This document shows positions 1 to 8,295 of a stretch of 17,478 nucleotides of DNA, in pieces. Source of the stretch: Schoenoplectus triqueter (lineage: Eukaryota > Streptophyta > Magnoliopsida > Poales > Cyperaceae); contig CAXKVV010001890.1 of the NCBI GenBank assembly GCA_964058805.1, positions 1 through 17,478 on the forward strand, in the 5' to 3' direction. Position numbers and translations under genes: made by a program. The notes beneath the pieces were generated by a model. That model did no database searches. It was not told the origin of the DNA and saw only the letters and a program-made list of their open reading frames with translations. Position 1 is the first letter of the stretch. Each line of letters starts with the position of its first letter.

Positions 1-178
1 CCAATCATCCAAATACATCCATTCATCCATCATCCTTCTCATCCCTCAATTCTATAACGTCCCACTCAAAATTTCCCACCTTTATCCGCCTGTGCCAACT
101 CTCTCTCGCTACAGAGAGCAAAAGGTGAGAGAAGAAAAACAAGAGGGGATAAGTTAGAGGTAATTAAACAAGAGGGAG
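1..178 (+). promoter_or_regulatory. Putative proximal promoter and 5' leader of the H-protein gene
   Basis: The stretch upstream of the H-protein ATG begins with a CCAAT motif (1-5) and holds a TATA-like TCTATAA at 51-57. Transcription could then start near 80-90 and leave a leader of roughly 90-100 nt. GATAA cores, the I-box type found in many light-regulated plant promoters, occur at 82-86 (reverse strand) and 148-152. A light-responsive promoter would suit a photorespiratory gene, but these motifs are short and common. The promoter continues left of the window. Confidence 0.35.
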
Positions 179-1222
179 ATGGCATTAAAGCTTTGGGCTT
201 CTTCAGCGGCCAATGCACTCAAAATCTCTTGTAGTGGAACCCAATTAACTGCTTTCCCTGCCCTCTCTAGGTGCTTCTCCACTGGTAAACCATGAAATTT
301 CTTTCATCATTACTTATTTTAATTACCCAAAATTACCAAAGTCAGTTCAATTCTGAATGATTTTTGTCTTTTTATGGTTTCATGTTGCAGTGCTAGATGG
401 CCTCAAGTACACAAAATCTCATGAGTGGGTGAAACATGAGGGCTCTGTGGCTACTGTTGGTATCACTGACCATGCTCAGGTTATTATCATTTACTTTATA
501 CCTTCTTTGAACCTCTATACAAAATCCTGTCATCTTCATGCAAAATTATGTTAATTACTTATATGATTGATGACTAATTAATAGGGTCATCTAGGAGAGG
601 TGGTGTTTGTGGAATTGCCAGAGAAGGGTGTGGCGGTTTCTCAAGGGAAGGGATTTGGAGCGGTGGAGAGTGTGAAGGCTACAAGTGATGTCAACTGCCC
701 CGTCTCTGGTGAAGTCATTGAAGTCAACTCTAAGCTTACTGAGACACCTGGCCTGGTAGTTATTATTTTACAATACCAATTTTATCTTTAACCCTGCAGA
801 ACCCTGAAACGTTCTGTATGACTTCCCTCTTCATAAGATGTGAAACAGCCTCATGTATCAGTGATTTCTTTTTACCAGTACAAGCACTGTCATATCTACC
901 AGAATACATGGAATTCGTCTTATGTTAGGACAATAGGCTGTGTATTAGGTTCTTCTTGGAAGGAAATTGCAGTTTTATGGAAAGAGAATCAACATGCACT
1001 TCAATTGAAAGTAACAAGAATTCATTTGATATAATTCATATATTTGCATGAACTCCATCCCTTTCTGAATGTAAAATGCTCTCATTTTTTTAGATCAATG
1101 CAAGTCCTTACGAGGATGGGTGGATGATAAAAGTGAAACCAAGCAACGCTTCAGATCTTGACTCTCTCCTGGACTCAAGCAACTACACGAAGCATTGTGA
1201 AGAAGAAGATGCAGCTCACTAG
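179..1222 (+). CDS. GDCSH: Glycine cleavage system H protein, mitochondrial precursor (4 exons)
   Basis: The exons are 179-284, 391-479, 585-755 and 1094-1222. They join in frame to 164 codons plus TAG, and every intron is GT-AG. The protein is the lipoyl-carrying shuttle of the mitochondrial glycine decarboxylase complex. It carries the aminomethyl group from P to T protein and is reoxidised by L protein, which is central to photorespiration. Residues 1-33 are an amphipathic targeting peptide starting MALKLWASS, as in other plant H proteins. Cleavage before S34 would leave 131 residues, the known length of the pea mature protein. The motif ESVKATSD carries the lipoyl-accepting K96, which is K63 in mature numbering and matches pea. 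The C-terminus CEEEDAAH is typical of the family. One oddity is G66 at the start of exon 3 (HAQ-G-HLGEV), where plant H proteins usually have Asp. The gene appears intact and the identification is secure. Confidence 0.97.
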
Positions 1223-2147
1223 AGCAAACAAAACTTGGAAATGGATCTCTCTCTTTCCATTTAGTTTGACTTGTTTTCTCTACTTGTGTCTCAATGAAAC
1301 TCAACATGTGTTTAATGCAAGATTTGCTCCTAAGCAATGAAAAGGAGAAACTACTCTTTATTATAGAGGTGTAACTGTGTCAATGTTTTCTTTACATTAA
1401 TGTGGTTCAATTGTTTCTATAATTGTTATTCTAGATACTAATTAATAATGTAACCAAGATCATATCCGGTTCTTTAAAGAAAATAATTTATAATTCATTC
1501 GATATTGTTTCAGCCTAATCTCTGCTCCTTACTAAGCGTCCTGATCCAATAACAGACAAAATTGATTGAAATTCATTCATTATTTTTTTTAAGAGAACTT
1601 GAATCGTTAGATATATTAGAGATTTTTTATGACGTGATATATTATAATGAGGATATTAAATCTTTATTAAATTCATAATACATGCACTACATTAAAAATC
1701 ATACAATTGATGTTATCTTTCCTAAAAAATAATACCTTGTTGAAAAATTTATCAAATTTAAAATTTAATTATATATATTTTTTAAGAGAACTATGGTTAC
1801 TGAATAAAAATAATTGATTAATTGTATTTGCTTCTTAGATTATTTATTGTCATATTAATTATTAGAACATTATGATATTTTTAAATTTTAATGTAGAAAA
1901 ACTATAATATATAAATCATTTATAGCAAAGCACGGACAAATATACAAGTATTTTATTAAATATTTGGAGTTCAATAAAAAATCTGGTTGCGATATATAGG
2001 TGAATTTGCAACTGAATATGAACTAATACCTCGATATTCGTTCCCACTGGCTGCTGCTTCCGAAAAATAAGATTTTGGTAATAATCTCTTAACAAGATTT
2101 GATAGTAGAAACAGTAATTTTAGTGTAATCAGAGCTAGCTGCTCCGC
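1223..2147. other. H-protein 3' UTR and AT-rich intergenic DNA
   Basis: Just after the H-protein stop, the 3' UTR probably runs to about 1400-1460. AATAAT-like signals are present near 1443-1449 but no canonical AATAAA is obvious. The rest is very AT-rich, with scattered poly-A/T and no frame resembling a known protein, no tRNA-like fold and no clear terminal inverted repeats. Confidence 0.5.
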
Positions 2148-2600
2148 TCAGCAGAATTGAAAAAGCAACTCTTGGTTTATGACTAGACCATGGGTCCATG
2201 ACAATCGTTGAAGCACGGTTTTATACAGGCTGATAAAACTAACGAACACATTTCCTTTTGTTGGATCTAGGCACATATTAAGGAAGGCCCAATCGGCTAG
2301 ATTTCTTGGGTTACTTGCAACCGCAAGGAAAAGAGAGTAAAAAACATAAAATGTGTCTACCAATTTAGCATGATATTTCCTGTTTAGAAAATTCTTGCGA
2401 ATTCGCATCGACCTTTGTGCAGGCAGCCATGCACTCTCCCCGGTCCCCCTTGTCTCCACCCCTGCCCTTGTGCTGTCTGAATTTGTGTTAGTTTGTATGG
2501 TGTTTGGTGTCTTCGTAAACCACTCGTCAAAGCGACAAAGCCGCTTGCACTTGTACACGCATGTAAGTTGTTTGATGAAATGTCTCTTATCGGAGAACAA
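2148..2600 (-). other. Unassigned 150-codon open frame, possibly a gene remnant
   Basis: This reverse-strand frame of 150 codons lies in a stretch of higher GC than its surroundings (roughly 2395-2560). I do not recognise the product. The N-terminal part is basic with several Cys; the middle is Ser/Thr/Gly-rich; the C-terminal part has hydrophobic stretches such as VDTFYVFYSLFLAVAS. No splice-supported extension was found, and a 72-codon frame covers part of it on the other strand. It could be a decayed piece of a gene or transposon, or chance. The local base composition is the only reason to list it. Confidence 0.15.
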
Positions 2601-2937
2601 AGATAACCCCTGAGTTTTTACTTGTAGTGTGTGTGAGATCTAGAAGGCACGAATGACAGAATTATGCTCAGTATTCTGCTGCCACAATATTCCATAGGGC
2701 ATGATAAATATCATACTAAATTACTGCCTCTCATTATCTGATATTCAATTGCAGGTTATTATCTCAGAAGTCATCATTCCAGAGAAAAAACAAGAAAAAA
2801 AACTCTTGCAAACTTTTACTCCTTTTATGTTTCAGCACATCTTTATTACTTATAGTTTAGATTACCTAACTAAGATACATCAATAGATAAACTACCATCA
2901 ACAACGCAACCCTCATTTCCTGGGAAAAAAAATTAAA
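2601..2937. other. Intergenic DNA downstream of the PMEI gene
   Basis: AT-rich spacer holding the probable 3' UTR of the reverse-strand PMEI gene. No coding signal, RNA gene or repeat stands out. Confidence 0.5.
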
Positions 2938-3474
2938 TTATATATTAAGGAGAGCAAGAGCAATTGCAGAGAGTTGCGTTGCATTTGCATTCTCCTTAGA
3001 CAAAACAGAGCTGGTGCCTTTTTCAGAGAATGCATCCTCACAATCACTCGGTGCATCAAGAGCTGCACTAAGGTACGTCTTGGCATCATCATAATGAAAA
3101 GAGCTAATAGCGCTAGCAGCGTCAGAGAGATGACCGATCATTTCGGAGTACAAATCATGGCAGGTGCTTAGCTCAGGCTTTATATTACTATTGCCATTTC
3201 CTGGATTTGAAAGAAGATTTTGTATCTTTGCCTTTGTGCTAGTTGCATTTTTGGAAGTAAGATCTGTAGCTATTTGCGCAAGACCAACAACGTTGGCGGA
3301 CCCGCTCTTCGGGTCTGCTTGTAAGGATGCCACACAGAAGTCGCGATTTATTGTTGGACTGCTAGCAGCTGCTTTCGTACAGGCATCAGTTACAGAAGAA
3401 GCATCGATGAAATGTGGTATGGAAACAATGGACACAAGAAACATGAGCATAAATGAAAGGGAAACAACTGCCAT
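2938..3474 (-). CDS. Secreted PMEI-domain protein (invertase / pectin methylesterase inhibitor, Pla a 1-like)
   Basis: This single-exon frame of 178 residues has the normal length and build of the plant invertase/pectin methylesterase inhibitor family. Residues 1 to about 25 form a hydrophobic signal peptide (MAVVSLSFMLMFLVSIVSIP), so the product should enter the secretory pathway and reach the apoplast or vacuole. The mature part has the four conserved cysteines C32, C47, C105 and C145. In the family C1-C2 closes the N-terminal helical hairpin and C3-C4 ties the four-helix bundle. The DFCVASLQADPKS and ALDAPSDCEDAF motifs match the putative invertase-inhibitor (Pla a 1-type) branch. Possible N-glycosylation sites are N76 and N164. 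The start ATG has a good plant context (GG after the A of ATG+3) and lies about 62 bp downstream of a TATA box. Sequence alone cannot tell whether the target is an invertase or a pectin methylesterase. Confidence 0.93.
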   Translation of the reverse strand: MAVVSLSFMLMFLVSIVSIPHFIDASSVTDACTKAAASSPTINRDFCVASLQADPKSGSANVVGLAQIATDLTSKNATSTKAKIQNLLSNPGNGNSNIKPELSTCHDLYSEMIGHLSDAASAISSFHYDDAKTYLSAALDAPSDCEDAFSEKGTSSVLSKENANATQLSAIALALLNI

Positions 3475-3560
3475 GGTTGATAGAATGGTATTGTATGTTT
3501 AAAGTTTTCAAATTCTATGATCTCCGTCATTGTTTCTTATATAGAAGTTATTTGAGGGAG
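3475..3560 (-). promoter_or_regulatory. TATA box and 5' leader of the PMEI gene
   Basis: On the reverse strand CTATATAAG lies at 3536-3544, a strong plant TATA box. With the usual spacing of about 30 nt, transcription would start near 3505-3512 and give a leader of about 35 nt before the ATG at 3474. Confidence 0.6.
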
Positions 3561-4029
3561 ATTTATATGAATCTTTTTTGGATAGGCTGTATATCTTTCT
3601 TTGGGTAGACTGTATATCTGAACTTAATTTTTCTGCATCGATAATTGGTAATAGTATGGAATGGATCTGCATAATATTTGAACTTGATTTTTGAATTGAT
3701 TTGGCAGTAATATAGAATGGATTTGCTTCTTTATTTCTTTAAAAATCAATTGGCAAGTCCTTGATTCTAGAGATTTTCTCCAATGCACGAGAGTTCATCA
3801 ATATTGTCATACATCCCTATCTTTGTTTCATTGGGGGAAAAAAATAATATTTTGTGACAACCATTTGCCTCCCATCCACAGTTGCATTCCACTATTTGAC
3901 AAAACTTTCATAAAGTTAATTTAACCCAATTACTACAGGTCGGAAACTTTTATGCAACCGATTTGGTATACCAAAAACCGATCATTTATTTAATTACATG
4001 CCATATGTATCATCAGCAGATACATATTT
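3561..4029. other. PMEI upstream region and spacer before the LINE
   Basis: This AT-rich stretch probably includes distal promoter of the reverse-strand PMEI gene. Short near-repeats occur, such as 'tgtatatct' at about 3588 and 3610 and 'gaatggat' at about 3658 and 3715. No gene is visible. Confidence 0.4.
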
Positions 4030-4034
4030 CAGAG

Positions 4035-5395
4035 ATATAGTAATAGTGTGGCTCACTAAACTATTTAATATCATTTTTCGGTCCAATAAAATGTCTGATG
4101 AGTGGAGAAGAAGTATATTAGTACCAATTTTCAAGAATAAAGGAGATATTCAAAGTTGTACTAATTACAGAGGAATTAAGCTCATGAGTCATACCATAAA
4201 GGGGAGAGAGTGATCGAGCACCGTTTAAGAAAACTGACAACTATCTTTAAAAATTAGTTTGGTTTTATGCTTGGGAGGTCCACTATGGAGGTAATTTTCT
4301 TGATAAGACAACTTATGAAGAGACATCGAGAACAGAAGAAAGACCTACATATGATATTTATTGATTTAGAGAAAGCGTATGATAAAATTCTAAGAAATAT
4401 CATGTGGTGAGCGCTCAAAAGGAAACTAGTTCCAACAAAGTACGTTACCCTTATTAAGGATATGTACACAAATATTGTAACTTGTGTCAGAGCATGTAAC
4501 GGCGAATCCGATACATTTTCTATTAAGATAGAATTACATCAAGGGTCAGCATTGAGTCCATATATTTTTCACCTTAGTGATGGATGAGATCACAAATGAC
4601 ATACAAGAAGATATTCCTTGGTGTATGTTCTTTACTGATGATGTGGTGCTGATTGACGAAAGCAGAATTGGAGTCAATCAGAAACTAGAGTTGTGGAGAC
4701 AAACTTTATAATCGAAAGGTTTTAGACTTAGGACAAAAACTGAATATATGAGGTGTCAGTTCAGCGGGGAAAACTTAAATGACGGAGATGTTAGTTTGGA
4801 TGGACGAGTAGTACCCATGAATGACACATTTCGGTATTTGAGATCGATGTTGCAGAGTGAAGGAGAGATCGATGAACATGTTAGTCATATAATAAGAGCT
4901 GGATGGGTAAAATGGAGACAAGCATCTGGTGTTCTTTGTGATAAGAAGGTCCCAAACAAACTAAAATGCAAGTTCTACAAGATGGTGATTAGACCCGCGA
5001 TGTTGTATGGCGCAGAATGTTAGGCTACAAAAGGACAACACATCCAGAAGATGAGTGTAGCTGAAATGCGGATATTACGTTGGATATGTGGCCACACAAG
5101 GAAAGATCGAATCAGAAATGATGATATTAGAGACAAACTTGGAGTAGCACTAATTCAAGAGAAGCTAGTCAAATATCGTTTGTGATGGTTTGGTCATATC
5201 CAACGAAGACCTCCTGAAGCATCAGTACGCAGCGGTATTTTAAGTCGTCCTGAAAATACAAAAAGAAGAAGAGGTCGACCGAGACTAACATGGGAGGAAG
5301 CAATAAAAAGAGATTTGAAGGAATGAAATATACCTAAAGAGCTTGTTTTTGATAGGAGTGCGTGGAAGAAAGCGATTCATGTACCTGAACTATGA
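4035..5395 (+). pseudogene. Reverse transcriptase pseudogene of the LINE
   Basis: Recognisable blocks in order are: DEWRRSILVPIFKNKGD and NYRGIKLMSH (RT N-terminal motifs, about 4100-4190), FGFMLGRST (4258-4284), FIDLEKAYDK (the RT palm aspartate motif, about 4360-4388), LHQGSALSPY (about 4534-4563), FTDDVVL (the catalytic DD box, about 4628-4650, with Thr where the family has Ala), then a long C-terminal domain with MLYGAEC (about 5000-5020), WFGH (about 5186) and RRRGRPRLTW (about 5265-5292). Breaks are a deletion frameshift near 4196-4202, stops at 4255, 4408, 4709, 5021, 5183 and 5324, and a one-base insertion near 4573. The natural end appears to be the stop at 5393-5395. It is plainly non-functional. 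Confidence 0.9.
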
Positions 5396-5399
5396 TTTA

Positions 5400-5720
5400 A
5401 GAGTTAGAGTCTAATAGTAGAATTATAGGCTTCATATTCTTAGATTTTTTTAGGATTTTAGGATTTTAGGATTTAGAATTTAGAAATAGAGGTTTAGATA
5501 GGATTTTAGAATTTAAAATTTAGAATTAGGTTTTAAAATAGAATTTTAGGATTTAGAAATAAATTTTATAATAGAGGTTTATTGTACTATTATTATTATT
5601 GTTATTATTACTACTATTATTAGCATATTATCACTATCATTATCATCTTTATTTATATATTATTATTATTATTTTATTTATTTATTTCCTTTTTCCATCA
5701 TATTCATTATTATTACTGAT
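5400..5720 (+). repeat. LINE 3' UTR low-complexity tracts
   Basis: Between the RT end and the (TTG)n tail lie degenerate repeats of an AGGATTTTAGGATTTAGAA-like unit (about 5445-5570) and then ATT/ATC trinucleotide tracts (about 5580-5700). They lie inside the LINE, so I treat them as element-internal simple repeats. Confidence 0.6.
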
Positions 5721-5897
5721 ATTTGAGATCTTTGATCTTATGTTTTCTGATTGAGTTTCATTTCTAGCCTACCCCAATTTATTTGGGATTAAAGACTTTG
5801 TTGTTGTTGTTGTAATAATGGTTATAGTTATTAGTACAACAGGTGCAGTACCATACTCAATTTGATTTTTTATTTATGATATTTATTGTAAAACTTC

Positions 5898-5946
5898 GCC
5901 ATAGCTACTGTTTTTTTTTCTTTTTTGAGAAAAGCCATAGCTACTG
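5898..5946. repeat. 13-bp direct repeats around a T-rich insert
   Basis: GCCATAGCTACTG occurs exactly at 5898-5910 and 5934-5946, flanking a 23-bp T-rich segment. Read on the reverse strand the insert is A-rich and the repeats look like a target-site duplication, as after target-primed insertion of little more than a poly(A) tail. Confidence 0.55.
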
Positions 5947-6134
5947 ATTGTTGCTAAGTCTGCTATGGGGATGCTGCATTTTTTTCGGAATTTAGGATCA
6001 AACTCCATACGTACCTTAAAATGATAATAAGGGCTGATCTTGGAGTGAATATCTTAGGTGCGCAGTCACTTCAGATGAACAAATGAGCAGATTTGTTATA
6101 CTATAAATAATACGACACTGTAGCGGGTAGTACG

Positions 6135-6188
6135 TACTCATGTGAATTCACTAGATTATTTTACTCATGTGAATTTACTAGATTATTT
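6135..6188. repeat. 27-bp tandem duplication
   Basis: Two adjacent 27-bp units (6135-6161 and 6162-6188), each beginning TACTCATGTGAATT, differ at only one or two bases. This is probably a recent slippage or repair duplication. Confidence 0.8.
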
Positions 6189-6237
6189 TTTAGGGCAGGT
6201 ACTTTAGAGTACTCCATAGGATATAAATTCTTGATCT

Positions 6238-6675
6238 TGAAGGTGTCGATGCAGATCAAGTCACATTATATTATTATTTCTCTTGATCTGATTCAAATTT
6301 GAACCGATTAAATTTGGATTAAAAATTTTTAACTCATATCCGACCCGACCCATTTGAAATAATTAAATATTTATTAATTAATTTTGTATAATTTTAAGTA
6401 ATTAAATATTAATTAATTTATAATTAATTTTAATTAATATATAAGTAGTGTATATTTAATTTTTAATTAGTACTAAATCATAATATTACTTAAAAAACAT
6501 AATTAATTGGGTTGGGTCGGGTTGACCCGAGCCCGATCCAATATGGGTCAAAAAAATTAAACCCATACCCGACCCATTTATTTTCGGATCATGTCGGGTC
6601 GGGTCGGTTTCGAATCGGATTGGGTTCAGGTTGGATTCAGGCCGGATCAAGTTGGGTCGACAACTAACACCCCTA
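6238..6675. mobile_element. Non-autonomous hAT-like element, copy A (438 bp)
   Basis: The right end is ACACCCCTA (6667-6675). The left end, TGAAGGTGTC, is a mutated form of the TAGGGGTGTC terminus. The flanks CTTGATCT (6230-6237) and ACTGATCT (6676-6683) share six of eight bases, consistent with a degenerate 8-bp target duplication. The interior has GGGTCGGGTT-type subterminal motifs in both orientations around an AT-rich core of ATTAATTAATT-like sequence. It matches copy B over most of its length in the same orientation. It encodes nothing credible, so it would need a hAT transposase supplied in trans. Confidence 0.7.
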
Positions 6676-6827
6676 ACTGATCTGCACAAAAAAGAACATT
6701 ATTTTATTTTTTTCTTTTTGGAAAAAAATTTAGGTGGTGGTGGTGTGCAATGTTTAGGTCGAATCAGTTGTAAAATGTAATTTTATTTTTACTTTCTTTA
6801 GACCCTAAACGCTGAATGGGCCTTCGG

Positions 6828-7215
6828 TAGGGTGTCAATGGGTCATGTCGGATTCGCATCGCTCATATTATTATATTTTTTTTACCCAACCTGAACCCGA
6901 CCCGATTAAATTCGGGTCAAAAAATCTTGATCATACCCGACTTGATCCGATCCGTGTAAAATAATTAAATATTTATTAATTATTTTCATATAATTTTAAG
7001 AATTAAAATATTAATTAATTTATAATTAATATTAATTAGTATATAATTAGTGTATATTTAGGTTTTAATTAGTACTAAATCACAAAATTAGTTGAAAAAA
7101 TATAATTAATCGGGTTGGATTGACCCGAACCCGATTCAGGTAAAAAAAATAAATTCATATCCAACTCATTTATCTATCAAATCATGTCGGGTCGGGACAA
7201 TAATTTACACCCCTA
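6828..7215. mobile_element. Non-autonomous hAT-like element, copy B (388 bp) with perfect 8-bp TSD
   Basis: The element runs from TAGGGTGTCAAT on the left to the inverted ATTTACACCCCTA on the right. It is bounded on both sides by identical GCCTTCGG (6820-6827 and 7216-7223). Eight-base target duplications and TAGGGGTG-like ends are the hAT superfamily signature. GGGTCGGG-type motifs lie near both ends and an AT-rich core resembles copy A. The element has no coding capacity. The duplication fixes its boundaries exactly. Confidence 0.85.
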
Positions 7216-7223
7216 GCCTTCGG

Positions 7224-8226
7224 CTTTGATAAAGATTTTTTTATTATAAAATAGGCTCATTACTCCTTAGGCTGCGGTGAAAACGAATCGAATATATATG
7301 GATAGCAGTGTAATTAGCTATATATTTAATTAAATTTGTAATATGTAACAAAATTTAATTAAAAGTATATAATGAATCTTGAAGAAATATCTAAATTTTA
7401 AAAAGATATTGAGATTACAATAGTTATCACATTCAGATATAGACTTAGATAATTATCGGATAATAATTCAAATATTTTTTCGGATATGAATGTAAATATG
7501 ATTTTCAATTCGGAATTATTACGTCCAATAATCCAACCGTTATTCTAAAATATCAAGTACCAAAAGCCAGAAACCGTTATTTCTCCGGTTACTCTATAGT
7601 CTATAACGAAGCCAAAAGCCACACAAGTTTCCAATATACTAGGATCATGACCCACGCTTCGCTGCAAGATTAAAATCATATTTCTCAAAAATTGTAAGCC
7701 TACTAATGAAAAATTCATATAAATATATGATTGTGATAAGAAAAATGACAACAAAAATTGTTAGCTTTTATAACATTTCTTTCATTAGTATTAATAGGAA
7801 CACATTTGTACATATTAATGAGCTCTCTTTTGATGGAGATGGAATTGAATCAAATGGAAGAGAGGGTACATGATGGAGGCGGTAGGCCAATAGTGAGGGT
7901 GTTGAGAATGTTGGAATGCGATCGAGGTTCCTCACACCATCGTCATGGAGAAAAAAAAATGAGAGAGAGAGAAAGCAGCTGCTATCAAACTTTCAAAAAA
8001 GAGAGAGATGTGAGAGGGTAGGCATCATTCTCAAGGGTTGGGTCGAGTTTTTTGAGAACTGGTCTAGCGGATCTATGTGGGATCGGGTAAGAGACAGGTT
8101 TGATAAAGGTTTTCAGAAGGTCGAATTTAAAGAGCTTGATTTTTAAGGGATAAGTCCGGCTCTTGAAAAGCTCAACATTTACTAAATCTTTCGAGCTCTA
8201 AAGGTAGGTAAAGACAGGGTAAGGGA

Positions 8227-8228
<2 letters not shown>
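7224..8228. other. AT-rich intergenic DNA with weak open frames
   Basis: This holds several short overlapping frames, the longest 87 codons at 7758-8021 (+) and 76 codons at 7916-8146 (+). Neither has recognisable domains. A run of GAGAGA-rich sequence at 7958-8020 inflates them. The part from about 7840 to 8150 is less AT-rich than its surroundings and could be a relic of something, but I cannot assign it. Confidence 0.3.

Positions 8229-8230
<2 letters not shown>

Positions 8231-8290
<60 letters not shown>
8231..8290. repeat. Compound microsatellite (TA)16(GA)14
   Basis: A (TA)16 run at 8231-8262 passes directly into (GA)14 at 8263-8290. It sits where related foldback copies have only a short ATATATAGAG, so it probably grew from that motif at the element edge. 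Confidence 0.95.

Positions 8291-8291
<1 letters not shown>

Positions 8292-8295
<4 letters not shown>

Larger units (their letters stand above)
4030..5816 (+). mobile_element. Decayed 5'-truncated RTE-clade LINE with (TTG)n tail
   Basis: This is the 3' part of a plant RTE-type non-LTR retrotransposon. It contains much of the reverse transcriptase and the C-terminal region, then an AT-rich 3' UTR. The last stretch at about 5765-5816 reads CTACCCCAATTTATTTGGGATTAAAG followed by TTGTTGTTGTTG, the ending I know from plant RTE elements and from SINEs that borrow it. The apurinic endonuclease and N-terminal region are missing, as expected from 5' truncation during target-primed integration. The left edge is estimated from where RT similarity begins; I could not define target-site duplications. 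It cannot be autonomous. Confidence 0.88.
5817..6229. other. Intergenic DNA with two small duplications
   Basis: No gene is seen. The stretch contains a 13-bp direct repeat flanking a poly-T tract (5898-5946) and a 27-bp tandem duplication (6135-6188), both described separately. Confidence 0.5.

Noticed and set aside
1095..1337. 80-codon reverse-strand frame over H-protein exon 4
   Set aside because: It lies opposite a secure exon and its 3' UTR and resembles no protein.
2974..3502. Forward-strand frames opposite the PMEI gene (65 and 112 codons)
   Set aside because: These are antisense shadows. The reverse strand has a signal peptide, four conserved cysteines and a TATA box.
4030..5400. 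Active retrotransposon or domesticated RT gene
   Set aside because: Six in-frame stops, at least two frameshifts and a missing 5' half rule out function.
5750..5816. (TTG)n as an independent microsatellite
   Set aside because: It follows the CTACCCCAATTT...TTTGGGATTAAAG motif that ends plant RTE elements, so it is the LINE tail.
6486..6689. 67-codon reverse frame rich in Pro/Arg/Asp
   Set aside because: It is produced by the GGGTC/GACCC motifs of hAT-like copy A, not by a gene.
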